NCBI RefSeq assembly: GCF_008630915.1
Contig: NZ_CP043909.1
Coordinates: forward strand, 2,232,001-2,296,000
From: Acinetobacter suaedae
GTDB lineage: Bacteria; Pseudomonadota; Gammaproteobacteria; Pseudomonadales; Moraxellaceae
Direction of reading: 5' to 3'
DNA length: 64,000 bases
The translations under genes and the position numbers were made by a program. Under the pieces are notes generated by a model that saw only the letters and a list, made by a program, of their open reading frames with translations, made no database searches and was not told the origin of the DNA. The number at the start of each line of letters is the position of its first letter. The first letter of the stretch is position 1. Positions 46,367 through 56,642 of the stretch are shown piece by piece.

Positions 46367-47626
46367 CTACTCATCTTCCATATGCTCAATAATCGCTCGA
46401 CCGAATTCCGAACAGCGTAATAAAGTCGCATTTGGCATTAGACGCTCAAAATCATAGGTTACGGTTTTCGCCGCAATTGCCCCAGAAACACCTTTGATAA
46501 TCAAATCAGCGGCTTCGGTCCAGCCCATATCTCGTAACATCATTTCAGCAGAAAGAATAATCGAACCCGGATTGACTTTATCTTGTCCAGCATACTTTGG
46601 TGCAGTCCCATGTGTTGCTTCATAAACTGCAATCGCACCACCAATATTTGCACCGGGCGCTATACCTATCCCGCCAACTTCTGCCGCCAGAGCATCAGAA
46701 ATATAGTCACCATTCAAATTTAATGTCGCAATCACTGAATAATCCGCTGGACGCATCAGAATTTGTTGTAAGAATGCATCAGCAATCACGTCTTTAATAA
46801 TAATGTCTTTGCCCGTTTTAGGATTTTTAATTTTAACCCAAGGACCACCATCTAGAAGCTCACCGCCAAAACGCTCGATTGCAAGCTCGTAGCCCCACTC
46901 TTTAAACGCTCCTTCGGTATACTTCATGATGTTGCCTTTATGCACCAAAGTCACTGAAGGCTTATCATTATCGATCGCAAACTGAATTGCTTTTCGAACC
47001 AAACGTTGCGTTCCCTCTTTTGAGACAGGCTTAATACCAATACCACACCCTTCTGGGAAACGAATTTTGGTCACCCCCATTTCTTCTTTGAGAAACTTAA
47101 TCACTTTTTTCGCTTCAGGAGAATCGGCTTTCCATTCAATCCCAGCATAAATATCTTCCGAGTTTTCACGGAAAATCACCATATCTGTTAATTCAGGATG
47201 CTGTACTGGTGAAGGAACGCCCTCAAACCAGCGTACAGGTCGCACACATACATACAAATCTAGTTCTTGACGCAAAGCAACATTTAGAGAGCGAATACCA
47301 CCACCAACAGGTGTCGTTAATGGCCCTTTGATCGAAACAATGAATTCACGTAGTGCATCAAATGTCTCTTCTGGCATATAATTGCCGTAAATCTTATCGG
47401 CCTTTTCACCACAATAGACTTCCATCCATTCAATCGAACGTTTGCCACCGTATGCTTTTAGAACAGCAGCATCTACAACTGCTTTCATTGCTGGTGTAAT
47501 ATCTACACCAATACCGTCGCCTTCGATGAAAGGAATGATTGGATGATTTGGAACATTCAGTGACAGGTCTGCATTTACTGTGATTTTATCGCCGTCTGCA
47601 GGAACCACGATCTTCTGATAACCCAT
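46367..47626 (-). CDS. icd: NADP-dependent isocitrate dehydrogenase, homodimeric type (IDH-I)
   Basis: TCA-cycle enzyme that converts isocitrate to 2-oxoglutarate. [13 protein letters not shown] contains the substrate-binding Ser that is phosphorylated in E. coli, followed by the Arg residues of [13 protein letters not shown]; the metal-binding aspartates lie in [34 protein letters not shown] near the C-terminus is the NADP-specific end. Length (419) equals E. coli Icd. No aceK gene is visible. The unrelated monomeric enzyme is encoded only 1 kb away, beyond rluE. Confidence 0.96.
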   Translation of the reverse strand: MGYQKIVVPADGDKITVNADLSLNVPNHPIIPFIEGDGIGVDITPAMKAVVDAAVLKAYGGKRSIEWMEVYCGEKADKIYGNYMPEETFDALREFIVSIKGPLTTPVGGGIRSLNVALRQELDLYVCVRPVRWFEGVPSPVQHPELTDMVIFRENSEDIYAGIEWKADSPEAKKVIKFLKEEMGVTKIRFPEGCGIGIKPVSKEGTQRLVRKAIQFAIDNDKPSVTLVHKGNIMKYTEGAFKEWGYELAIERFGGELLDGGPWVKIKNPKTGKDIIIKDVIADAFLQQILMRPADYSVIATLNLNGDYISDALAAEVGGIGIAPGANIGGAIAVYEATHGTAPKYAGQDKVNPGSIILSAEMMLRDMGWTEAADLIIKGVSGAIAAKTVTYDFERLMPNATLLRCSEFGRAIIEHMEDE

Positions 47627-47818
47627 TGTATAGGTTCTCCCTCATGTAACTTGCGAGTAAATGTATACCTTCTATGGCATACTTTATTTTTTATACTGTG
47701 AATTAGTTTAATCCAATCTAATATGTTTTTTGATTTATATGAGAAATAACCGCATTTCCCGATAAAATAAAAGCATATATTCACCAAATACCCCATAATC
47801 CAAAAGTAGTATTTCTCT

Positions 47819-48613
47819 ATGAAAATAGTTGTCTTCAACAAACCTTATGATGTCTTGTCACAGTTTCGGGAAGATGAAGCACATCTAACGGTTTCAAGTT
47901 TTATCAAAGATCCTGAGTTGCGAATTGCAGGTCGTTTAGATTTAGATTCTGAAGGTTTGATGTTTCTGACCGATCATGGAGGTTTAAATCAGTTCATCAC
48001 TCATCCAAGCAATAAAAAATATAAAACTTATTTAGCCCAAGTTGATGGCGATGTTACCGAAGAAGCTTTGGAGCAACTTCGTAATGGTGTCGAACTTGCT
48101 GATGGTATGACCTTACCTGCTAAAGCGATGAAAGTTGATGAACCAGAATGGTTATGGGATCGTGATCCTCCTGTTCGCTATCGCGCAAGCATCCCAACGA
48201 GCTGGATAGAACTGCAAATTTGTGAAGGTCGTAATCGTCAAGTTCGCCGTATGACTGCCGCTGTTGGGTTCCCTACCTTACGTCTTATCCGTACTCAAAT
48301 TGGTTCAATCAATTTGATCCGTCTAGGTTTACAACCGGGCGAACAAACTGAAATCGAGCCGTTGCTTTTCCCTGATTTTAAAGACCTGCCTGAGGACAAG
48401 CCTTACCGTTCTCGCTCTTATGTGAAGAAACCAGGCGGGACTGGTGGTAAGCCTATGCATCAAAAGAAAAAAGAAGGGGACAAAAAAGACCCAAATAAGA
48501 AAAAATCAGGTACCAAGCGTATTTGGCAAATGGATGAAAGTGAAAAGCCACGTCGTAAGACCAATGGTACAACTCGACCAAATACAAAAAGTAGAGGACG
48601 GAAAGCACGTTAG
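47819..48613 (+). CDS. rluE: 23S rRNA pseudouridine synthase RluE
   Basis: RsuA-family enzyme expected to modify U2457 (E. coli numbering) in 23S rRNA. FNKPYDVLSQF opens the domain, and the catalytic aspartate is in GRLDLDSEGLMFLT; EGRNRQVRRMTAAVGFPTLRLIR is the second conserved block. As in RluE there is no S4 domain. The last 60 residues form a highly basic, disordered tail (KKKEGDKKDPNKKKSG...RGRKAR), longer than usual, that may bind rRNA. It lies between the two isocitrate dehydrogenase genes, divergent from icd. Confidence 0.9.
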   Translation: MKIVVFNKPYDVLSQFREDEAHLTVSSFIKDPELRIAGRLDLDSEGLMFLTDHGGLNQFITHPSNKKYKTYLAQVDGDVTEEALEQLRNGVELADGMTLPAKAMKVDEPEWLWDRDPPVRYRASIPTSWIELQICEGRNRQVRRMTAAVGFPTLRLIRTQIGSINLIRLGLQPGEQTEIEPLLFPDFKDLPEDKPYRSRSYVKKPGGTGGKPMHQKKKEGDKKDPNKKKSGTKRIWQMDESEKPRRKTNGTTRPNTKSRGRKAR

Positions 48614-48624
48614 CTTCTTAAAAG

Positions 48625-48656
48625 AAAAAAGCCGATGCTATAGCATCGGCTTTTTT
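48625..48656. terminator. Bidirectional terminator between rluE and idh
   Basis: AAAAAAGCCGATGC-TATA-GCATCGGCTTTTTT is a perfect stem between converging genes. Confidence 0.93.
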
Positions 48657-48679
48657 ATATCACTTACAGAATTTAGACT

Positions 48680-50911
48680 TTAAATTACTTCAAGTGCTGA
48701 ATTAAGTGTCGCGCTTGGGCGCATCACGGCATTTACTTTCACAGGATCTACTGCATAGTAACCGCCAATGTCTGCTGACTTCCCTTGGACTTCAGCTAAC
48801 TCAGCAACAATTTTCTGCTCGTTTTCAGCCAAAGTTTTAGCCAACGGAGCAAACTTCGCTTTTAACTCAGCATCTTCATCCTGAGCAGCTAAAGCTTCTG
48901 CCCAATACAATGCCAAATAGAAGTGACTACCACGGTTGTCTAGCTCACCTGTACGACGTGATGGAGACTTGTCGTTATCCAACAATTTTCCTGTCGCTTG
49001 ATCAAGTGTTTTGGCAAGTAATTTCGCACGGTCATTACTTTCCTTGATGCCCAATTCCTCTAAAGAAACTGCTAGCGCAAGGAACTCACCTAAAGAATCC
49101 CAACGTAAGTGGTTTTCTTCAACAAGCTGTTGTACATGTTTTGGTGCTGAACCGCCTGCACCTGTTTCATACATACCACCGCCCGCCATTAACGGTACGA
49201 TAGACAACATTTTCGCAGAAGTACCCAACTCCATGATCGGGAACAAATCCGTTAAGTAATCACGTAAAATGTTACCTGTTACTGAAATCGTATCTAAACC
49301 ACGAGCTACACGCTCAAGCGTATAACGCATTGCACGTACTTGTGACATGATTTGAATATCTAAACCTTCAGTGTCATGATCTTTCAAGTATTTTTCGACT
49401 TTCTTGATCAGCTCATTTTCATGTGGACGGTATGGGTCTAACCAGAAAATTGCTGGCATACCTGAGTTACGAGCACGTGTAACAGCCAATTTAACCCAAT
49501 CACGAATCGGTGCATCTTTCACTTGACACATACGCCAGATGTCACCTTCCTCAACGTTTTGAGTCATTAACACTTCACCGGTTTCTAAGTCAGTGATATT
49601 GGCAATGCCTGTTTCAGGAATTTCAAAAGTCTTGTCGTGCGAACCGTATTCTTCCGCTTTTTGTGCCATCAAACCAACGTTTGGCACAGTACCCATTGTT
49701 TTCGGGTCAAAGTTACCATTCCACTTACAGAAATTGATCATTTCTTGGTAAATACGTGCAAATGTTGATTCAGGCATTACCGCTTTACAGTCATACTGTT
49801 TACCATCTGCACCCCACATTTTTCCGCCTGAACGGATCATTGCAGGCATAGATGCATCTACAATCACGTCGTTTGGAGAATGGAAGTTGGTAATACCTTT
49901 TGCAGAGTCAACCATTGCAAGTGCAGGACGGTGCTCTTGGCAAGCATGTAAGTCTTCGATAATTTCTTCACGCAAAGAAGTCGGTAATGTCTCAATCTTT
50001 TCATAAAGACCAGCCATACCGTTATTCACGTTAATGCCTAACTCATCGAATAATTTGCCGTGCTTTTCAAACGCATCTTTGTAGTAAATTTTCACACAGT
50101 GACCAAATACGATTGGGTGTGACACCTTCATCATGGTCGCTTTTACGTGTAAAGAGAACAAAATGCCCGCTTCACGACAATCTTCAAGTTCTTTTTCATA
50201 AAAGTCGCAAAGCGCCTTTTTGCTCATGAACATTGAATCAATGATTTCACCATCTTGTAACGCAACTTTCGGCTTAAGCACGATGGTTTCACCACTTTTG
50301 GTGATGAGTTCCATTTTTACATTACGTGCACGATCAAGTGTCATCGACTTTTCACCGTGGTAGAAGTCACCTTCATCCATGTGAGAAACGTGAGTTTGTG
50401 ACCATTGTTTCCACTCGCTCATTGAGTGCGGGTGTTTTTTCGCATAGTTTTTAACAGCCGCAGGTGCACGACGATCAGAGTTACCTTCGCGTAAAACTGG
50501 ATTCACCGCTGAACCAAGACATTTACCATAACGCGCCTTGATTTCCTTTTCTTCCTCAGTTGTTGGATTTTCAGGATAATCAGGAATTGCATAGCCCTTA
50601 GACTGCAGCTCTTTTATGCATGAGGTTAACTGCGCTACGGAAGCACTGATATTTGGAAGTTTAATAATATTTGTATCAGGATCCTGAGTACGACGACCAA
50701 GTTCTGCAAGGTTATTCGTTACCTTCTGTTCGTCATTTAGGTAATCCGAAAACTCTGCAAGTACCCGTGCAGCAACAGAGATATCACTTTTAACGATCTC
50801 GATGCCTGCAGGCTTAGTAAAAGTCTCAATGATTGGCAGTAGCGAATAGGTCGCCAATAGTGGCGCCTCATCAGTCAGTGTGTAAATGATTGTTGACTTC
50901 CCACTAGCCAT
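48680..50911 (-). CDS. idh: NADP-dependent isocitrate dehydrogenase, monomeric type (IDH-II)
   Basis: Large single-chain isocitrate dehydrogenase, unrelated in length to the dimeric enzyme. [19 protein letters not shown] is the typical start, [11 protein letters not shown] holds substrate residues, and [22 protein letters not shown] and [19 protein letters not shown] are diagnostic for the family. The ATG at 50911 is right: AAGGGG lies eight bases upstream and the protein has 743 residues; a longer frame from 50962 is unlikely. In some bacteria IDH-II is stress- or cold-adapted. Its promoter region carries a diverged tandem duplication. Confidence 0.96.
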   Translation of the reverse strand: MASGKSTIIYTLTDEAPLLATYSLLPIIETFTKPAGIEIVKSDISVAARVLAEFSDYLNDEQKVTNNLAELGRRTQDPDTNIIKLPNISASVAQLTSCIKELQSKGYAIPDYPENPTTEEEKEIKARYGKCLGSAVNPVLREGNSDRRAPAAVKNYAKKHPHSMSEWKQWSQTHVSHMDEGDFYHGEKSMTLDRARNVKMELITKSGETIVLKPKVALQDGEIIDSMFMSKKALCDFYEKELEDCREAGILFSLHVKATMMKVSHPIVFGHCVKIYYKDAFEKHGKLFDELGINVNNGMAGLYEKIETLPTSLREEIIEDLHACQEHRPALAMVDSAKGITNFHSPNDVIVDASMPAMIRSGGKMWGADGKQYDCKAVMPESTFARIYQEMINFCKWNGNFDPKTMGTVPNVGLMAQKAEEYGSHDKTFEIPETGIANITDLETGEVLMTQNVEEGDIWRMCQVKDAPIRDWVKLAVTRARNSGMPAIFWLDPYRPHENELIKKVEKYLKDHDTEGLDIQIMSQVRAMRYTLERVARGLDTISVTGNILRDYLTDLFPIMELGTSAKMLSIVPLMAGGGMYETGAGGSAPKHVQQLVEENHLRWDSLGEFLALAVSLEELGIKESNDRAKLLAKTLDQATGKLLDNDKSPSRRTGELDNRGSHFYLALYWAEALAAQDEDAELKAKFAPLAKTLAENEQKIVAELAEVQGKSADIGGYYAVDPVKVNAVMRPSATLNSALEVI

Positions 50912-50970
50912 ATATAGCCCCTTGTGTTGGATTGAGTTTTGAGGGTCGAGCTTGTGGCCCAACCCCTAAG

Positions 50971-51196
50971 AACCGATGTGCTTAAATAAAACCCTGAGAG
51001 TATCAGCCCTGATCGCATCTCAGTCAACGCAATATCCAGTGATAACGACATTTCGCTACGAAATAGTAGTAGCCAGTTGAAGTTTCATCTCCTGCAAATC
51101 GGTTAGCTTAAATAAAACATAAAAGTATCAGCACTGATCACTTCTCAGTCAATGTAAGATATCAGGATAAAGACATTTCAATACGAAATACTACAA
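50971..51196. repeat. Diverged tandem duplication upstream of idh, with conserved dyads
   Basis: Two units of about 100 bp (50971-51074 and 51096-51196) are offset by 125 bp, roughly three-quarters identical by eye. Shared blocks include CTTAAATAAAAC, AGTATCAGC, TCTCAGTCAA, GACATTTC and TACGAAATA. Each unit holds the perfect dyad ATCAG-N2-CTGAT (51002-51013, 51127-51138). The units fill the 476-bp gap before idh (minus) and the HIUase gene (plus). Confidence 0.8.
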
Positions 51197-51387
51197 AACG
51201 AATATTATTTGTTCGAATTCAAGACTTGGATTTGATGACAATTTCAGTTCAACATTTTCCTCAGAGTCACTCCCCATCATAGTCGATCGAAATCAATCCG
51301 GATATTCGACTCTGGTTTTATTTACACTTTTTAAACTTAATTTTTTAACAAATGATTAAAATTAGTTTTTATTTCAGGATAGAACAA

Positions 51388-51786
51388 ATGATGAAAGTTT
51401 TCGTCCCATTGGCAGCTCTGACTCTTTCCTCTTTTAGTTTTGCGCAAAATCCACTAAGTGTACATGTGCTCAACTTAGAAAATGGCCTCCCTTCTGCCGG
51501 AGTTAGGGTTATTCTGGAAAAACAAGAAAATAATCAATGGAAAACTCTAAACAACAATATAACTAATCAGCAAGGACGTATTACGGATTTATATCCAAAA
51601 GACACACCACTTCAAAAAGGGATTTATAAAGTTACGTTCAAAACAGGAGAATGGTTTGAACAGCACAAACAGATTTCATTTTTCCCAGAAGTACCAGTCA
51701 TTTTCGCTATAGATGGAAAACTTGAACATTACCATATTCCACTTTTGATTAGCCCTTATGGTTATTCAACTTATCGTGGTAATTAA
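51388..51786 (+). CDS. Exported 5-hydroxyisourate hydrolase-like (transthyretin-related) protein
   Basis: Transthyretin-like protein of the HIUase family, which hydrolyses 5-hydroxyisourate in urate breakdown. A signal peptide (MMKVFVPLAALTLSSFSFAQ) precedes the domain; the N-terminal LSVHVLNLENGLPSAGVRV supplies the catalytic His, and the C-terminus reads SPYGYSTYRGN, where HIUases usually end YRGS. Starts at 51388 and 51391 are both possible, with AGGA upstream. No other purine-degradation gene is near, so a true HIUase role in the periplasm is inferred. Confidence 0.82.
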   Translation: MMKVFVPLAALTLSSFSFAQNPLSVHVLNLENGLPSAGVRVILEKQENNQWKTLNNNITNQQGRITDLYPKDTPLQKGIYKVTFKTGEWFEQHKQISFFPEVPVIFAIDGKLEHYHIPLLISPYGYSTYRGN

Positions 51787-51834
51787 TCTCATCCTAATCC
51801 ATACATACATTTGCGAAAATTGAATGATAGAAAA

Positions 51835-51875
51835 GCAGCCTTCAAATTAGACGATGTATCTAACCTGAAGGCTGC
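51835..51875 (+). terminator. Long hairpin after the HIUase-like gene
   Basis: GCAGCCTTCA pairs with TGAAGGCTGC, and inside it TTAGA pairs with TCTAA. There is no T-run directly after the stem, but TTTTTTT occurs about 17 bases on. It may be a terminator or an mRNA 3' stability element. Confidence 0.55.
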
Positions 51876-51953
51876 AGCACTCTTACCGAGATTTTTTTCT
51901 AAAACAATAGAATTACAAACACGCCATCAGAAGTCGTGTCTACGATCCGTTGA

Positions 51954-53657
51954 TCAAGATGCTAACCAAGTATCGAGTTTCGTTTGGTCTTCAACATTTA
52001 AATCAACTGTGGTTAATGAGTTCTCACCACCATTTAACTCAAATGTTAATAGCTCATCACGGCGGAAAGCATAAACCGTAAATGTACCTTGCTGTTTTGC
52101 ATAATTTGCTAAAAGCTTCTCTGAGGCTTTGATCCCATCAATCGCAATAATGACATCATTTGCGGATAAACCTGCTTGGGCTGCAGCACTTTCACGACGT
52201 ACTTGTTGCACAACAACGCCTTCAGCTTTATCGCTTAATTTCAAACCAAATGGCAAAGCTTTTTCGTTTTTAAGCACGTAACTTAAACCAAACTCAGGTA
52301 ATAATTGGTCTAGTGGTAGTTCATCAGTGGTATTGATCAAGTGATTAATCTGCTCAATCCAATCATCACCTGTCAGCGCTTTGCACAAATCAAAGATTGT
52401 ACGCTCATTGACTTGAATACCCTGCTGAGTATTTTCGTACAAACGGCGCATTAACGCATCTAAGCTAGAACCGCGTAGACGAAGTCCCAAGTCTAAACAC
52501 AGCGCAACTAGACTGCCTTTATTGTAGTAACTGGTACCTGCATTATTAGAATTTTCATCTTGGCGGTAAAATTTAATCCAAGCATCAAAACTTGACTCAG
52601 AAACCGTTTGAATGAAACGTCCTGGATTCTGCAAATAACGATCAATTTGCCCTTTCAATAAATCTAAATACGATTTCTGAGAAATCACACCACTACGTAA
52701 TAAAATTAAATCATCATAATAGGAAGTGAAACCTTCAAAGATCCACAATAGACTGGTGTAACCTTCTTTGTGTAAATCATAATTGGCAAAATTATCTGGT
52801 CGAATAAACTTCACTAACCATGAGTGAAAATATTCATGGCTGCATAAACCTAAGAAACGTTGATAGTCCTTTGAAGGTTCTTCAGCTTCGTCAAGCTTAG
52901 GCAAATCATCTCGTGGTGTAATCAAACTGGTGCTATTGCAATGTTCCAAACCACCATAGCTATTGCCTGTTGCTATCGTCATAAAGGTATAGTTTTGAAA
53001 TGGCGCAGAACCAAACATCTCTATTTCAGTTCGACAGATTTTTTCAATATCTGCTTGCATACGCTCTAAATTGGTATTGTGTTTTCCTGAAATCACAAAC
53101 TCATGTGGAATGCCATGACTTTCAAAACTAAAACGACTTTGTTCTGCTAGCTCAAAAGGACTATCAATCAATTGATCATAATTATCCGCTTTTAAAGTAA
53201 AACGTCCTTTGACTAAACTTTTAGAAGTTAAGCCCGTAGCAATCTGAAAATGCTTCAACTCATCTGGCAAGAACAGCTCAACTTCACATGGGGCTTGTTC
53301 CTGATCCTGAAGTCCTAGACAAACACAGGCTGGATTGACATAGAGTCGTGTTTGATCAACATAAGCACCACGTACAGATAAATCATAAGCATAGACATCA
53401 TACTCAACCGTAATCAGCTCATGGTCAGTATTGAATAAACGCCAACGATTTTTCTCTGTTTTTTTGATGTTGAGCAAACGCCCTGCTTCATCAGATGCTT
53501 TCACTGATTCAATATGCTTAGAGAACTCTCGAATTAAATAACTGCCTGGAATCCACGTCGGTAGCCAAAGCTCTTGATTTGGATTTGCAAGAAAACGAAG
53601 CGTGACATGAATAAGATGTTGACGATAATCGTCAAATTCAATTTGATAGTGCAGCAT
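51954..53657 (-). CDS. M61-family aminopeptidase with PDZ domain
   Basis: Metallopeptidase of family M61 (glycyl aminopeptidase type). The zinc motif is HEYFH in CSHEYFHSWLVKFIRP, with the third ligand expected in the following WIFEGFTSYYDDL. The N-terminal beta domain (about 1-170) precedes the catalytic domain, and a PDZ domain (about 460-540: VVVQQVRRESAAAQAGLSANDVIIAIDG) follows. It lacks a signal peptide, so the enzyme is probably cytoplasmic. Length (567) is usual. It is divergent from the D,D-carboxypeptidase gene. Confidence 0.9.
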   Translation of the reverse strand: MLHYQIEFDDYRQHLIHVTLRFLANPNQELWLPTWIPGSYLIREFSKHIESVKASDEAGRLLNIKKTEKNRWRLFNTDHELITVEYDVYAYDLSVRGAYVDQTRLYVNPACVCLGLQDQEQAPCEVELFLPDELKHFQIATGLTSKSLVKGRFTLKADNYDQLIDSPFELAEQSRFSFESHGIPHEFVISGKHNTNLERMQADIEKICRTEIEMFGSAPFQNYTFMTIATGNSYGGLEHCNSTSLITPRDDLPKLDEAEEPSKDYQRFLGLCSHEYFHSWLVKFIRPDNFANYDLHKEGYTSLLWIFEGFTSYYDDLILLRSGVISQKSYLDLLKGQIDRYLQNPGRFIQTVSESSFDAWIKFYRQDENSNNAGTSYYNKGSLVALCLDLGLRLRGSSLDALMRRLYENTQQGIQVNERTIFDLCKALTGDDWIEQINHLINTTDELPLDQLLPEFGLSYVLKNEKALPFGLKLSDKAEGVVVQQVRRESAAAQAGLSANDVIIAIDGIKASEKLLANYAKQQGTFTVYAFRRDELLTFELNGGENSLTTVDLNVEDQTKLDTWLAS

Positions 53658-53824
53658 AGTTCAAACTAAAAAAATAAAAAATTTCCGACAGCTTAGCATT
53701 TTTTTACAAACTCATGCGCGGATGTCTTAAATGTCAGCAAAAGTTGCTAGATTCTTCTACGAAAAAGTCATAGCATGCTTTTTCCGCATTCCATGCCCAT
53801 GGATTGGCTGCACAAGGTGTTCTC

Positions 53825-55141
53825 GTGAAATTTTTCCTCTCATTCCTTACATTATTGAGTTTGTTTTTTGCAAATATTGCACATGCAACTTTACTCAATA
53901 TCTCTCCTGAAACGGTTGAAGCCCAAGCATGGTCTATTGTCGATGCACAATCAGGGCAAATCATCGCTGAGCATAATAGTCATGTGCAACGTGCTCCAGC
54001 ATCTTTGACGAAGATGATGGTGGCATATATTGCATTGAAGGAAATTGAAGAAGGCAAATTACGTAAAGAGGATGTGCTCACAGCAACGCCTGTAGTAAAT
54101 ACAGTAATGTGGGACGAATCACAAATGTATTTAAAAGAAGGTGAACAGATTTCTGTTGATCAACTTTTAGCAGGTTTAATTGTTATGTCTGCCAATGATG
54201 CCGCGCTAACACTTGCCGAAAAAATTTCGGGTAATGTGCCTCAGTTTATCGCACGTATGAACCAAGAAGCCCAAGCCTTAGGCATGAAAGATACTCATTT
54301 TAGCAATCCAGCTGGTATTACTATGCCAGACCATTACTCCACAGCAGCAGATTTAAGCTTATTAGCACAAGCGATTGTGACCAAAACACCTGAATATCTT
54401 TATTATTCAAAAATGCCAAGTTTTAGTTATAACCATCGTTTCCACCATGCAACAAATCTTGCACTCAAAATGGACCCTACTGCTGATGGTCTAAAAACAG
54501 GTTTTACCAAAGCTGCAGGTTATAACCTAGCTCTAACGGCAGAGCGCCCAACCATAAACCCACATATCGATAAACGTCGCTTAATCGTCATTGTACTTGG
54601 CACACCAAATGCGATTAAACGTGCAGAGGTCGCGAACAAGTTAATGAACTTGGCTTATGCTTACACTCGCGACGAAGAAGTGATTCCAAAACACCAATTA
54701 ATCGCAGAACTACCTGTTATTCGCTCAACCTTAAAAATGTTTAAAGTTGAAACTCAGCAACCGACAATTGTGACGACTTCATTATATGACCAAGCCGCAC
54801 CAATCGATTTAAACCAGTTTGATACACTGACCCAACGTCTTCAAGTGATTGATGAAAATGGCATAAAAATCATTGAGCCACTCCAAAATACGCATACACG
54901 CGTCAATATTGAACTCAATGAGCAACGCTTAACTGCACCACTTACTCAAGCAATGAATTTAGCGACTGTATCTATTTATCAAAATAATCAATTACTTCGT
55001 AGCCTACAGATTGAAAATGAAGTACAGATTGAAGAAGCGAATATTTTCCAGAAAATTATGTTGTGGTTTTCTAACTTGTTTTCGTTTTTTTCAACAAATG
55101 ATTCAAAAGCTGCCAAACTTTATCCTTTAAATCAAGGGTAA
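53825..55141 (+). CDS. D-alanyl-D-alanine carboxypeptidase (PBP5/6 type, peptidase S11)
   Basis: Periplasmic penicillin-binding protein that trims the terminal D-Ala of peptidoglycan stem peptides. The motifs are S60-L-T-K63, SAN (MSANDAALT) and KTG (LKTGFTKAAGYN); the C-terminal beta domain and an amphipathic/hydrophobic end (FQKIMLWFSNLFSFFS) for membrane attachment follow. I take the GTG at 53825, preceded by AAGGTG, which yields a standard signal peptide (KFFLSFLTLLSLFFANIAHA); a TTG at 53804 is less likely. Length 438. It belongs to the dacC/dacA group; I cannot say which. Confidence 0.92.
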   Translation: MKFFLSFLTLLSLFFANIAHATLLNISPETVEAQAWSIVDAQSGQIIAEHNSHVQRAPASLTKMMVAYIALKEIEEGKLRKEDVLTATPVVNTVMWDESQMYLKEGEQISVDQLLAGLIVMSANDAALTLAEKISGNVPQFIARMNQEAQALGMKDTHFSNPAGITMPDHYSTAADLSLLAQAIVTKTPEYLYYSKMPSFSYNHRFHHATNLALKMDPTADGLKTGFTKAAGYNLALTAERPTINPHIDKRRLIVIVLGTPNAIKRAEVANKLMNLAYAYTRDEEVIPKHQLIAELPVIRSTLKMFKVETQQPTIVTTSLYDQAAPIDLNQFDTLTQRLQVIDENGIKIIEPLQNTHTRVNIELNEQRLTAPLTQAMNLATVSIYQNNQLLRSLQIENEVQIEEANIFQKIMLWFSNLFSFFSTNDSKAAKLYPLNQG

Positions 55142-55184
55142 AAAACCTACGATTTTTCTCAAGATTAACCATACAAGATTGAAA

Positions 55185-55212
55185 AAAGGATGGCATAATC
55201 CAACCATCCTTT
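55185..55212. terminator. Hairpin between the carboxypeptidase and ndh genes
   Basis: AAAGGATGG pairs with CCATCCTTT over a ten-base loop. The T-run is short, so termination may be partial. Confidence 0.6.
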
Positions 55213-55234
55213 CACAAAAACAATTAGGTTAATC

Positions 55235-56521
55235 ATGAGCAAAACCTTACATCATATCGTGATTGTGGGTGGTGGCGCAGGTGGTTTAGAGCTTGCGACA
55301 CAATTAGGCGAACGTTTTGGTAAACATAAAAAAGCCAAAATCACCTTAGTCGATCAAAATCTCACCCATATTTGGAAACCACTCCTACACGAAATTGCCG
55401 CTGGCTCACTTAACCCCCACGAAGAACAAACCAATTATTTCGCCCACGCTGAAAAGCATCATTTTGAGTTCATCCTCGGTACCCTGATTGCTGTCAATAA
55501 AGATCAAAAACAAATTACACTTTCTCCCCCACAGCTTTCTAAAGAACACACCCCTGCTATTCAAAGTTTAAGCTATGACACATTGGTGATCGCAGTTGGC
55601 TCTGTATCAAATGACTTTGGTACTGAAGGTGTACGCGAACATTGTCATTTCCTAGACAGCCGTCAACAAGCAGATATCTTCCAACAAGATTTATTTCATC
55701 TTTATATTGAGGCACAAAATCAACCGGCTGAACGTGCTTTAAATATCGGAATTGTTGGTGCTGGTGCAACAGGTGTCGAACTCGCCGCAGAGTTGATTGA
55801 AACCACCAAGAATTTTTATCGCTATGGGTTAAAGAAAATCAATCCAAAACAAGTCAAAATCACCCTCATCGAAGCTTCTGATCGTATCCTACCTGCACTT
55901 AATGAAAAAACAGCAGCGCATAGTGCCAAGCAATTGCAAAAAATGGGAATCGAGATTTTAACCCAACACAAAGTACAAAAAGTTGATGAGTCCAATGTCT
56001 ATTTCAGTAATGGCAATGTCATACATTCAGACATTACAGTTTGGGCTGCAGGTGTTAAAGCACCAAAAATATTAGAAGCATTAACTGATTTTAAACGCGA
56101 TCAAATCAATCGTTTAATGGTATATGCGACCCTACAAACTTATTCAGATCCAAATGTTTTTGCATTTGGAGATTGTGCTCATTGCCAACTAGATGCACGC
56201 CAACCACCATTAGGACCACGCGCACAAGTTGCCAGCCAGCAAGCGAGTTTTTTAGTTGATGCGATGGCAGCACGTTTAAACCACTCACCACAACCAATGT
56301 TTGTTTTTAATGATAAAGGCTCATTGGTTTCATTAAGTCGAAATCAAGCTGTGGGTGAGTTATTAGGTGACGTGAGTGTACAAGGTTTTATTGCTAAAAC
56401 GATGTATGTTTCTTTGTATCGACTGCATCAAGCCAATATTCATGGTTATACCCAAGCAGGCATGTTAACCATGAAAGATTTGCTTACCCGTCGTGTTCGC
56501 CCAAAAATTAAACTGTATTGA
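55235..56521 (+). CDS. ndh: Type II NADH:quinone oxidoreductase
   Basis: Single-subunit respiratory NADH dehydrogenase (NDH-2) that passes electrons to quinone without pumping protons. It has the FAD-binding motif IVGGGAGGLEL at the N-terminus, the NADH-binding GIVGAGATGVELAAEL around residue 175, and VFAFGDCAHC, which contacts FAD, near residue 310. The C-terminal part contains the helix expected for peripheral membrane attachment. Length (428) equals E. coli Ndh (434). It is probably monocistronic. Confidence 0.93.
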   Translation: MSKTLHHIVIVGGGAGGLELATQLGERFGKHKKAKITLVDQNLTHIWKPLLHEIAAGSLNPHEEQTNYFAHAEKHHFEFILGTLIAVNKDQKQITLSPPQLSKEHTPAIQSLSYDTLVIAVGSVSNDFGTEGVREHCHFLDSRQQADIFQQDLFHLYIEAQNQPAERALNIGIVGAGATGVELAAELIETTKNFYRYGLKKINPKQVKITLIEASDRILPALNEKTAAHSAKQLQKMGIEILTQHKVQKVDESNVYFSNGNVIHSDITVWAAGVKAPKILEALTDFKRDQINRLMVYATLQTYSDPNVFAFGDCAHCQLDARQPPLGPRAQVASQQASFLVDAMAARLNHSPQPMFVFNDKGSLVSLSRNQAVGELLGDVSVQGFIAKTMYVSLYRLHQANIHGYTQAGMLTMKDLLTRRVRPKIKLY

Positions 56522-56642
56522 GTTGAAAACATAAATTTCGTTCCCATTTATAACGAAATCGTTTCAAAAAGTGGAAAATAGTCAACAAAAACGACTTTTC
56601 ACTTTATGATGTATACCTGAACTCTTTGAATGGATTAATAAC

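Noticed and set aside
50911..50962. Longer N-terminus of the monomeric isocitrate dehydrogenase
   Set aside because: AAGGGG is placed for the inner ATG, and the conserved family N-terminus starts there.
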